In this document: one piece after another, positions 10,101 to 15,941 of the stretch
Position numbering within the stretch: the stretch's first letter is position 1
Layout of the letters: every line of letters begins with the position of its first letter
Assembly (NCBI RefSeq): GCF_001412535.1
Contig: NZ_CP011774.1
Coordinates: forward strand, 1,359,501 to 1,423,500
Direction: 5' to 3'
Origin: Limnohabitans sp. 63ED37-2
GTDB taxonomy: Bacteria; Pseudomonadota; Gammaproteobacteria; Burkholderiales; Burkholderiaceae_C
Length of the DNA stretch: 64,000 bases
Program-made: the position numbers and the translations under genes
Notes under the pieces: model-generated
Seen by the model: the letters and a program-made list of their open reading frames with translations, nothing else
What the model was told of the DNA's origin: nothing
Databases searched by the model: none

Positions 10101-10242
10101 GAGTTTGCTGCCAGCGGTGCGTGCCCAAGCCGATGCGATCGTGGTGGCCGACGGCACCAGTTGCCGCCACCAAATCCACGACGGCGCTCAGCGCGAGGCT
10201 GTGCACCTGAGCCAGTTGCTGTCGGGTTTGTTGCCAGGCTGA
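7129..10242 (+). CDS. FAD-linked oxidase fused to Fe-S (CCG-domain) module, YdiJ-type
   Basis: Large 1037-residue oxidoreductase. The N-terminal half is a FAD-binding type 4 (PCMH) dehydrogenase: PRGGGTSQCGQTVG is the flavin loop, GNNSCGSRS follows, and EHGDGLCRGEW lies at the end of the FAD-oxidase C domain. The second half has ferredoxin-like Cys motifs (C614, C620, C629; then C678-x2-C681-x2-C684-x3-C688-P) and two CCG-type segments (CCGRTY near 845, CCGIAGSFG near 970). This corresponds to GlcD, GlcF-like parts in one chain, as in E. coli YdiJ and Dld-type D-2-hydroxyacid dehydrogenases. It probably oxidises a D-2-hydroxyacid (glycolate, D-lactate or D-2-hydroxyglutarate) and passes electrons to the quinone pool. 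Translation is coupled to the GntR gene. The substrate is not decided by sequence. Confidence 0.85.
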   Translation: MNAPLPIDVSQSLPEHAYNKVAHTSNEVAGLLAKRLRSDTRGEVLFSAADRGRYATDASIYQQMPVGVFVPRDASDVRVALDICRDLGVPIVPRGGGTSQCGQTVGAGLVIDHSKHMRKITAVDAEQRTATVEPGLVLDHLNAALKQHGLWYPVDVSTSAQATLGGMAGNNSCGSRSIAYGNMVHNVLGAEAWLADGSLLEFGAYEQARGRVRQIGDFVRDLAQQHASEMDAHWPKVLRRVAGYNLDIFRNQNERPYTADGSVNLAHLLIGSEGTLALTRSLTLRLAELPRVKVLGVVNFPSFYQAMDAAQHIVKLGQGMPVGHLSAVELVDRTMIELSLQNPAFAPTIRTALSPHINGGMPEAVLLVEFSGPSKADIAHKIKELVELMGDLGLPGSVVEMVEDAPQKNLWEVRKAGLNIMMSLRGDGKPVSFIEDCAVPLESLAEYTDALTGVFRKYGSRGTWYAHASVGTLHVRPILDMRRDGAAKMRAIAEEASELVRRYKGAFSGEHGDGLCRGEWIGWQFGPRISEAFAKIKQEMDPGQMLCPQRIVNPPKMDDTTLMRFPPSYKVVPIRTALDWSAWNVQNDPVTEQTSAPGTGGDPAQGLAKAVEMCNNNGHCRKFDAGTMCPSYRVTRDEKHLTRGRANTLRLALSGQLEGLAGEDALSSEAVREAMDLCVSCKGCKRDCPTGVDMAKMKVEFLQHYKAKHGHTLLDKLVAHLPDYARWAARLAPVLNLRNRMPLLAALTEKLLGLSAKRSLPEWQRRHFFNTPPSAAQATASREEVLAAARGVVLFVDTFNGYLESANAHAAVKVLQAAGYTVHVATKLQDDGQHLCCGRTYLATGMVDRAREKASEVVQSLLPFAEKGLSIVGLEPSCLLTLRDEMLVMGLGEGAQRIAGQALLFEEFLAREGQSGQLDGLKAQIAPVDRPVLLHGHCHQKAFDAVSPVMEVLRWIPGAKPQLIESSCCGIAGSFGYEASHYEVSMQMAELSLLPAVRAQADAIVVADGTSCRHQIHDGAQREAVHLSQLLSGLLPG

Positions 10243-10261
10243 GTCAAGCCGTCAAAACGCT

Positions 10262-11179
10262 TCAAGGCGGACTGAGTGTCAAACGCAGCCTGGTGGTCCA
10301 CGTGCGCGTTTGGCCGGTGATAGGGTCGGTGAATCGCACCGACTGCGCCAAGAGTTGCAAAGGCTTGCTGAAATCTTCTGGCGCATCTGGTCCGCGCAAG
10401 ACGCTGGGGTAAAACTGGTCGCCTTCGATCGGGATGCCCATGGCATTCATGTGCACCCGCAGCTGGTGGCGCTTGCCGCTGATCGGCTCTAACGCATACA
10501 GCGCCCGCTGGCCATCGTTGTACAGCAAAGCGATGCGGGTTTCGCTGTTGGCTGGCCCTGGCACTTCTTGTGTTCTGAAAAACGGCTCGCCTGGCACCAA
10601 GCGGCTGGTGTGCACGAGTGGCAGCTTCAAGTGCGGCGCATGCGCTGCCACTGCGTGGTAAGTCTTGTGGATCAGGTGGTCTCGAAACAACGCGTGGTAA
10701 GCGTCGCGGTCTTGCATTCGTTTTCCAAACAACACCAGACCCGCGGTTTCGCGGTCGATACGGTGCAGCGGTACCAAATCGGCGCAGCCGGTCTGGCGCT
10801 TGAGCTGCACCAAGAGGCTTTGTTGCACGTAACGACCCGAGGGTGTGACGGGCATGAAGTGCGGTTTGTCCACCACCAGCAAGTGATCGTCTTCAAACAA
10901 GACCTGCGCTTGAAACGGCAGCACGGGCTCGTCGTCGAGATGCCTGTAGTAATACAGGCGCTGGCCGGGTTGGCAACTTTGGTCGGGCAGGGCCGCTTGG
11001 CCGTCTTCGTGCAGCACCAAACCGTGCGCCAAGCGTTCGGCCCATTCGCTGCGTGAAATGCCGGGCATGCGCTGGGCCAAAAAATCGAGCAGTTGCGGTG
11101 CACCGTGTGGAACCGACACCACACTGGCGCTCACCCCGTTGCGCATGGGCAACTGAATGGGGTGACCGGATTCGCGCAT
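10262..11179 (-). CDS. RluA-family RNA pseudouridine synthase
   Basis: Enzyme of 305 residues that isomerises uridine to pseudouridine in rRNA or tRNA. The catalytic segment LHRIDRETAGLVLFGK contains the family's catalytic Asp, and KRHQLRVHMNAMGIPIEGD is the C-terminal RNA-binding motif of the family. The N-terminal part (about residues 30-70) resembles a divergent S4-like domain. The open frame extends to 11323, but this part overlaps trmB; ATG at 11179 begins one base after the trmB stop codon, giving tight operon spacing. Which uridine is modified cannot be told from sequence. Order on this strand is nth, trmB, this gene. Confidence 0.85.
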   Translation of the reverse strand: MRESGHPIQLPMRNGVSASVVSVPHGAPQLLDFLAQRMPGISRSEWAERLAHGLVLHEDGQAALPDQSCQPGQRLYYYRHLDDEPVLPFQAQVLFEDDHLLVVDKPHFMPVTPSGRYVQQSLLVQLKRQTGCADLVPLHRIDRETAGLVLFGKRMQDRDAYHALFRDHLIHKTYHAVAAHAPHLKLPLVHTSRLVPGEPFFRTQEVPGPANSETRIALLYNDGQRALYALEPISGKRHQLRVHMNAMGIPIEGDQFYPSVLRGPDAPEDFSKPLQLLAQSVRFTDPITGQTRTWTTRLRLTLSPP

Positions 11180-11180
11180 G

Positions 11181-11915
11181 TCAGACCCGGCGGAACACCA
11201 GGTCCCACACGCCGTGGCCGAGTTTGAGGCCCCGGTTTTCAAACTTGGTGAGTGGCCGGTAGTCGGGCTTGGCGGCAAAACCATCGGCCGCATCGCTGGT
11301 GTTGGCCAGCAAAGGCTCGCCACCGATGACTTCCATCATTTGCTCGGCATAGGGTTGCCAGTCGGTGGCGCAGTGCAGGTAGCCTCCGGGCTTGAGGCGT
11401 TGGGCCAACTTATTCACCAAAGCGGGCTGGATCAAGCGGCGCTTGTGGTGCTTGGTTTTGTGCCAAGGGTCGGGGAAAAAAATGTGCACCCCGTCCAGTG
11501 AGCCGGGGCTAAGCATGTGGTCGATGACTTCCACTGCGTCGTGGCGCAGGATGCGGATGTTGTGCAGGTCTTGCTCGCCAATGCGCTTGAGCAGGGCACC
11601 GACGCCAGCTTCGTGCACCTCGCAGCACAAAAAATTGTCATCGGGCCGGACCCGGGCAATGTGGGCTGTGGCTTCCCCCATGCCAAAGCCGATTTCCAGA
11701 ATGAGCGGGGCGCTGCGCCCAAAGGCGGCACTGGCGGTCAGGGTTTCAGGCGCATAGGTCAACAAATTGGCGGGGCCATACAGCTCATAGGCTTTGGCCT
11801 GGCCGATGGTGGTGCGGCCAGCACGCAAGACATAGCTTTTGATGGTGCGCAAAAATGGGACGTCAGCAGGAATACCTGATGGTTTGGGGCTGTCGATGAG
11901 AGCGTTTTCGGTCAT
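11181..11915 (-). CDS. trmB: tRNA (guanine-N7)-methyltransferase
   Basis: SAM-dependent enzyme of 244 residues making m7G46 in tRNA. LEIGFGMGEATAHIA is the SAM-binding loop; FFPDPWHKTKHHKRRL is the highly conserved TrmB motif with the catalytic Asp; the C-terminus ends with the usual TKFENRGLKLGH segment. The N-terminal extension (about 25 residues, Pro-rich then RAGR) is typical of betaproteobacterial TrmB. It lies 48 nt after nth and one base before the pseudouridine synthase on the same strand, forming a small RNA-modification and repair cluster. Confidence 0.95.
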   Translation of the reverse strand: MTENALIDSPKPSGIPADVPFLRTIKSYVLRAGRTTIGQAKAYELYGPANLLTYAPETLTASAAFGRSAPLILEIGFGMGEATAHIARVRPDDNFLCCEVHEAGVGALLKRIGEQDLHNIRILRHDAVEVIDHMLSPGSLDGVHIFFPDPWHKTKHHKRRLIQPALVNKLAQRLKPGGYLHCATDWQPYAEQMMEVIGGEPLLANTSDAADGFAAKPDYRPLTKFENRGLKLGHGVWDLVFRRV

Positions 11916-11963
11916 GGGTGAAGATTGTAGGGTGCGCCCTTTGTGCGGGCCGAGACCCTTGGC

Positions 11964-12596
11964 TCAGACTGTTTTGGGTTTGAAGTCACAAAAAGCCACG
12001 ACCGAGCACTGAGCACACAGGGGTTTGCGGGCTTGGCACACATAGCGCCCATGCAGGATCAACCAGTGGTGCGCGTCCACCAAGTACTGGGCAGGGATGC
12101 GTTTGAGCAGTTTGAGTTCGACTTCCAAAGGCGTTTTGCCCGGGGCCAAACCTGTGCGGTTGCCCATGCGGAAGATGTGGGTGTCCACCGCCATCGTTGG
12201 CTCGCCAAAGGCCGAATTCAACACCACATTCGCCGTTTTGCGGCCCACGCCGGGCAGGGCTTCGAGGGCTTCGCGTGTGCGGGGCACTTGGCCGCCGTGT
12301 TGCTCGACCAGAATCCGGCAGGTTTCCATCAGGTGTTTGGCTTTGCTGCGGTACAGGCCGATGGTTTTGATGTAGCTCTCCAGCCCAGCCAGACCCAGGT
12401 CCAGGATTTTTTGCGGCGTGCCCGCGACCGGGAACAGACGGCGCGTGGCCTTGTTCACGCCCACATCGGTGGCCTGCGCCGACAGCAGCACCGCGGCAAG
12501 CAGCTCAAAGACGCTGGTGTACTCCAGCTCGGTCACAGGCATGGGGTTGGCAGCTTGCAGGGTGGCAAAGAAGGATTCGATCTGAGCGGGTTTCAT
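11964..12596 (-). CDS. nth: Endonuclease III
   Basis: DNA glycosylase/AP lyase for oxidised pyrimidines; 210 residues, the usual Nth length. The helix-hairpin-helix LPGVGRKTANVV holds catalytic Lys120 and VDTH holds catalytic Asp138, both at the E. coli numbering. The [4Fe-4S] cluster Cys are at 187, 194, 197 and 203 (C-x6-C-x2-C-x5-C). A longer open frame reaches 13226 but that part is antisense to the aminotransferase gene; ATG at 12596 gives the standard N-terminus. In E. coli nth follows rnf genes; no rnf genes are here. The divergent neighbour starts 67 nt away. Confidence 0.96.
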   Translation of the reverse strand: MKPAQIESFFATLQAANPMPVTELEYTSVFELLAAVLLSAQATDVGVNKATRRLFPVAGTPQKILDLGLAGLESYIKTIGLYRSKAKHLMETCRILVEQHGGQVPRTREALEALPGVGRKTANVVLNSAFGEPTMAVDTHIFRMGNRTGLAPGKTPLEVELKLLKRIPAQYLVDAHHWLILHGRYVCQARKPLCAQCSVVAFCDFKPKTV

Positions 12597-12662
12597 GGGC
12601 GGCAAAAGTAGGTGTGCAGATGTTGGCAAAATGAGGGCCAAGACAACCTGGGAAGATACACC

Positions 12663-13859
12663 ATGCCTTTGCAATTTGCCGACCGCCTGAACAACGTCGA
12701 AACCTCCGCCATACGCGAGCTTTTCAAGCTTTTGGGCAAACCCGGCATCATCAGTTTCGCCGGGGGCTTTCCCGACAGCGCCATGTTTGACGTGGACGGC
12801 ATCCGCGAAGCCAGCAATGCCGCCCTGAGCCAAGACCCGGGTGCTGCCCTGCAGTACGGCGCGACCGAGGGTTTTGGACCGCTGCGCGAGCAACTGGCCC
12901 ACTTCATGGCGCAAAAGGGTGCCAAGGATGTGGCGGCCGACCAACTGATCGTGACCACCGGCAGCCAGCAGGGTCTGGATTTGATTGGCAAAACCATGAT
13001 CAGCCCCGGCGACAAGGTGATTGTGGAAGGCCCAACATTCTTGGCCACCATCCAGTGCTTCCGTTTGTATGGGGCCGAACTCATCAGCGCCCCGGTGGAC
13101 GGCCACGGCGTCAAAACTGACGAGTTGGAAAAGCTGATCGCCGAGCACAAACCGAAGTTTGTGTACCTGATCCCCACCTTCGGCAACCCCAGCGGTGCCC
13201 TGATGAATGCCGAGCGCCGCAAGCAAGTGCTAGAGATGGCCGTGAAGCACCAGACCTTGATTGTCGAAGACGATCCTTATGGAGATTTGTACTTTGGCGA
13301 GACCCCACCGCCCAGCTTGCTCGCCCTGAGCAGCACCGTGCCCGGCAGCCGCGAGTTGCTGGTGCATTGCGGCTCGCTGTCCAAAGTGTTGTCGCCTGGT
13401 CTGCGTGTGGGCTGGATGGTCGCACCCGCCGAGTTGCTCGGCAAAGCCACCATGTGCAAGCAGTTCAGCGACGCGCACACCAGCACCTTCGCCCAGGCCA
13501 CAGCCGCGCAATACCTGTTGGCGGGTCGCATGCCCGTCACGCTGGACAAAGTGCGTGCCGTGTATGCCCAACGTGCCCAAACCATGGGCGACGCGCTGCG
13601 CCGCGAATTGGGAGATGCGGTCGAGTTTGTACAACCGCAAGGGGGTCTGTTTGTGTGGGCGCGTCTCACGGGCGCTGGCGGCAAGGTGAACGACGGCAAC
13701 GCTTTTGCCAAACGCGCCATCGACAACGGTGTCGCCTTTGTGCCGGGCACACCGTTCTTTTGTGCCAACCCCGACCACGCCACTTTCCGCTTGAGTTTTG
13801 CCACTGTGGGCGAAGACAAGATCCTCGAAGGCGTCTCGCGCCTGGCCAAGGCCCTTTGA
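12663..13859 (+). CDS. PLP-dependent class I/II aminotransferase (LysN/Aro8-like)
   Basis: Fold-type I aminotransferase of 398 residues. ISFAGGFPDSAMFD is the N-terminal signature of the 2-aminoadipate/aromatic branch; TTGSQQGLDL binds the phosphate, and GSLSKVLSPGLRVGW carries the PLP lysine (K241). The Asp in VEDDPYGDL and the Arg in FRLSFA (carboxylate binding) are also present. The open frame begins at 12612, but ATG at 12663 matches the family N-terminus. An alpha/beta hydrolase gene starts three bases after the stop, so the two are probably co-transcribed. Substrate is not clear; aromatic or branched-chain amino acids are typical for this branch. Confidence 0.85.
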   Translation: MPLQFADRLNNVETSAIRELFKLLGKPGIISFAGGFPDSAMFDVDGIREASNAALSQDPGAALQYGATEGFGPLREQLAHFMAQKGAKDVAADQLIVTTGSQQGLDLIGKTMISPGDKVIVEGPTFLATIQCFRLYGAELISAPVDGHGVKTDELEKLIAEHKPKFVYLIPTFGNPSGALMNAERRKQVLEMAVKHQTLIVEDDPYGDLYFGETPPPSLLALSSTVPGSRELLVHCGSLSKVLSPGLRVGWMVAPAELLGKATMCKQFSDAHTSTFAQATAAQYLLAGRMPVTLDKVRAVYAQRAQTMGDALRRELGDAVEFVQPQGGLFVWARLTGAGGKVNDGNAFAKRAIDNGVAFVPGTPFFCANPDHATFRLSFATVGEDKILEGVSRLAKAL

Positions 13860-13862
13860 CCC

Positions 13863-14714
13863 GTGGCAACCGTCTCTGAAACGGGCTCCGAAACGCTTAC
13901 CGAAATGCGTGGTGAGAGGTGCATCGAAGTCCATGGCACCGAAGTCTGGCTGCAAGGTGAGGGCGACGAGGTCATCCTCATGCTGCACGGCTGGCCCGAC
14001 ACCCGCGCCCTGTGGGACGGCACCGTGGCCGCCTTGCAAGACCGCGCCACTTGTGCACGATTGACGCTGCCGGGTTTTGAAACGGGCCCCTCGGCCACCA
14101 GCTTGGACGATATGTGCCAGCTGTTGCGCCAGATCGTGGATTGCATCAGCCCAGGCCAACCCGTGACCTTGATGTTGCACGACTGGGGTTGCATTTTTGG
14201 TTACCAGTTCGCCATGCGCCACGCCGAGCGGGTGGCCCGCGTGGTGGCGGTGGACGTGGGCGACCACAACTCGGGGGCCTTGCTGCGCAGCTGGGGCCCC
14301 AAGGAAAAACTCGCGGTGATGGGCTACCAGGTCTGGTTGGCCATCGCTTGGAAAATCGGTGGTCTCTTGAGTGAAAAAATGGGCACCCGCATGACCCGCG
14401 CCATGGCCCGTTGGTTGCGTTGCCCGAGCGAGCCAGCGCACATCACCCACAAAATGAACTACCCCTACGCTATGCAGTGGTTCGGCACAGTGGGCGGTTT
14501 CAAGGGTGCGTCGCCCATCCGATTGCCCATGCCCCTCTTGTTTGTGTATGGCGAGCGAAAGCCCTTCATGTTTCACTCGCCCCAATGGCTGGCGCATGTG
14601 GCCAGTGCGCCCGGCAGTGCCGTGCAGGGTTTGCCCTGCGGGCATTGGGTGATGATTTCGCGACCGGATCCTTTTTATGCCCAGGTGCGCAGCTGGTTGT
14701 GGGGTGATGCGTGA
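13863..14714 (+). CDS. Alpha/beta hydrolase with Asp nucleophile (epoxide hydrolase/dehalogenase-like)
   Basis: Alpha/beta-hydrolase fold protein of 283 residues. LHGWPDT is the oxyanion HGxP motif; LMLHDWGCIFGYQ is the nucleophile elbow with Asp in place of Ser, as in epoxide hydrolases and haloalkane dehalogenases; the C-terminal CGHWVM gives the catalytic His. The cap region is short and basic. The start is taken as GTG at 13863, three bases after the aminotransferase stop; ATG at 13905 (MRGERC) is a good alternative because the first 14 residues are polar and unconserved in look. It overlaps the next small gene. Substrate unknown. A second Asp-nucleophile hydrolase occurs at 53475-54854, but the two do not look like close copies. 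Confidence 0.75.
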   Translation: MATVSETGSETLTEMRGERCIEVHGTEVWLQGEGDEVILMLHGWPDTRALWDGTVAALQDRATCARLTLPGFETGPSATSLDDMCQLLRQIVDCISPGQPVTLMLHDWGCIFGYQFAMRHAERVARVVAVDVGDHNSGALLRSWGPKEKLAVMGYQVWLAIAWKIGGLLSEKMGTRMTRAMARWLRCPSEPAHITHKMNYPYAMQWFGTVGGFKGASPIRLPMPLLFVYGERKPFMFHSPQWLAHVASAPGSAVQGLPCGHWVMISRPDPFYAQVRSWLWGDA

Positions 14715-14940
14715 GGGCTGCGTTGTGAAGCCCGAAGACCTCGTCAAACTGGTCACCACGCCCATGCCCTATGGCAAACACAAAGGCATGCTGATCGCCG
14801 ATTTGCCGGGCAATTACCTCAATTGGTTTGCGCGTGAGGGATTTCCCAAGGGCGAAGTGGGTCAACTTTTGCAACTGATGCAGGAGATTGACCACAATGG
14901 CTTGAGCGATTTACTCAAGCCCTTGCGACAGCCCCGCTGA
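14707..14940 (+). CDS. DUF3820 family protein
   Basis: Small protein of 77 residues. The core MPYGKHKGMLIADLPGNYLNWFAREGFPKGEVGQLL-type sequence (written here only in part: MPYGKHKG, DLPGNYLNWF) matches the DUF3820 family, sometimes named after a quorum-sensing-regulated virulence factor of Pseudomonas. The biochemical role is not known. ATG at 14707 overlaps the hydrolase stop by eight bases; GTG at 14725 would remove six residues. It is the last gene of the aminotransferase-hydrolase run and is convergent with the deformylase gene. Confidence 0.75.
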   Translation: MREGCVVKPEDLVKLVTTPMPYGKHKGMLIADLPGNYLNWFAREGFPKGEVGQLLQLMQEIDHNGLSDLLKPLRQPR

Positions 14941-14991
14941 CTGGCCCCATCGTTTCGCGTTCTGGGTGAACGCCAACTGTTCAGGGCTTTG

Positions 14992-15531
14992 TCAGTCGTC
15001 TTCTGCAGCGCTGATTTCTGGAAACAGCACCTCGGTGAACCCAAATCGGCTGAAGTCGCGCACCCGCATGGGGTAAAGCTTGCCGATCAGGTGGTCACAC
15101 TCGTGCTGCACCACGCGGGCATGAAAACCGTCCACCGTGCGGTCAATGGGTGTGCCTTTTTCGTCCAAGCCGGTGTAACGAATGCGTGACCAGCGTGGCA
15201 CCACGCCGCGCAAGCCCGGCACCGACAGGCAGCCCTCCCAATCGTCTTCTTCAGCCGTTCCCAGCGGCGTGATGACCGGGTTGATCAGCACGGTGCGCGG
15301 CACCAGCGGCCGCCCCGGGTAGCGTGGGTTGACGGCCGTGCTCCCAAAAATCACGAGCTGCAGGTTCACACCAATTTGCGGCGCCGCCAGGCCTGCACCA
15401 TTCACGGCGGCCATGGTGTCGTGCATGTCGGTGATCAGCGCGTGCAGCTCGGGCGTGTCAAATGCGCTCACGGGCTCAGCCATGCGCAGCAATCGCGCGT
15501 CACCCATCTTCAGGATGTCTCGAACGGTCAT
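14992..15531 (-). CDS. def: Peptide deformylase
   Basis: Metalloprotease of 179 residues that removes the formyl group from nascent proteins. All three motifs are present: GLAAPQIG (47-54), EGCLS (99-103, metal Cys101) and HECDH (143-147, two metal His and catalytic Glu). It is not next to fmt, the usual partner of the main def, so it may be a second deformylase copy in this genome. The small repeat-protein gene lies 10 nt upstream on the same strand and may be in the same transcript. Confidence 0.93.
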   Translation of the reverse strand: MTVRDILKMGDARLLRMAEPVSAFDTPELHALITDMHDTMAAVNGAGLAAPQIGVNLQLVIFGSTAVNPRYPGRPLVPRTVLINPVITPLGTAEEDDWEGCLSVPGLRGVVPRWSRIRYTGLDEKGTPIDRTVDGFHARVVQHECDHLIGKLYPMRVRDFSRFGFTEVLFPEISAAEDD

Positions 15532-15541
15532 GTTGAAAGTC

Positions 15542-15934
15542 TCACATGAAGAAATAAAAGAACACGATCATTTGCATGCGCCGCAGCCCATCGGCGCGGC
15601 CGATCTGGCGACCCGATGCATCGTAAAGACGCTCGCCGTCCATGCGGCCCATGAGCGATCCCGAAGCGCTGTACAGCCGCTCGCCATCGATGCGACCGAT
15701 GGGGCTGCCCGAGGCGCTGTACACCCGCTCGCCATCGATCCGCCCCAACTGCCGCCCTGAGGCGTCATAGATGCGATCGCCATCCACCCGGCCTATGGGC
15801 TGGCCCGAAGCGCTGTAAAAACGTTCGGCATCTACCCGACCCAACTGGCGGCCACTGCCGTCGTACATGCGTTGCGCAAAGGCGGTGGGCAGCAGCAGGG
15901 CCGCCAGCATCAGTGCCACGATCAGTTTGGGCAT
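15542..15934 (-). CDS. Small secreted protein of six 16-residue YD-type repeats
   Basis: Protein of 130 residues. Residues 1-20 are a clear signal peptide ending in TAFA, predicting cleavage after Ala20 and export. Residues 22-117 are six consecutive 16-residue repeats with the pattern R-x-Y-(D/S)-x-S-G-x-x-(I/L/M)-G-R-x-D-(G/A)-(E/D/L). The last 10 residues are strongly hydrophobic (Phe/Met/Tyr). I do not recognise a named family; the pattern suggests a small closed beta structure in which each repeat gives two strands. The open frame runs to 16060 inside the acyl-CoA synthetase gene; ATG at 15934 is chosen because the signal peptide starts there. Def follows in the same direction. Function unknown. 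Confidence 0.75.
   Translation of the reverse strand: MPKLIVALMLAALLLPTAFAQRMYDGSGRQLGRVDAERFYSASGQPIGRVDGDRIYDASGRQLGRIDGERVYSASGSPIGRIDGERLYSASGSLMGRMDGERLYDASGRQIGRADGLRRMQMIVFFYFFM
15584..15871 (-). repeat. Six tandem 48-bp coding repeats
   Basis: Six imperfect 48-bp units inside the secreted-protein gene, in frame, each coding 16 residues. Units differ at third positions and at the residues after the conserved Ser-Gly, so they are not recent perfect copies. Confidence 0.8.
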
Positions 15935-15941
15935 GGTGGCC

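Noticed and set aside
13863..14714. Duplicate of the dehalogenase at 53937-54854
   Set aside because: Both have an Asp nucleophile, but the cap regions and termini do not match; they appear to be different families.
15584..15871. Regular 48-bp repeats that could suggest a CRISPR array
   Set aside because: There are no unique spacers; the units are contiguous, in frame and code a repeat protein with a signal peptide.
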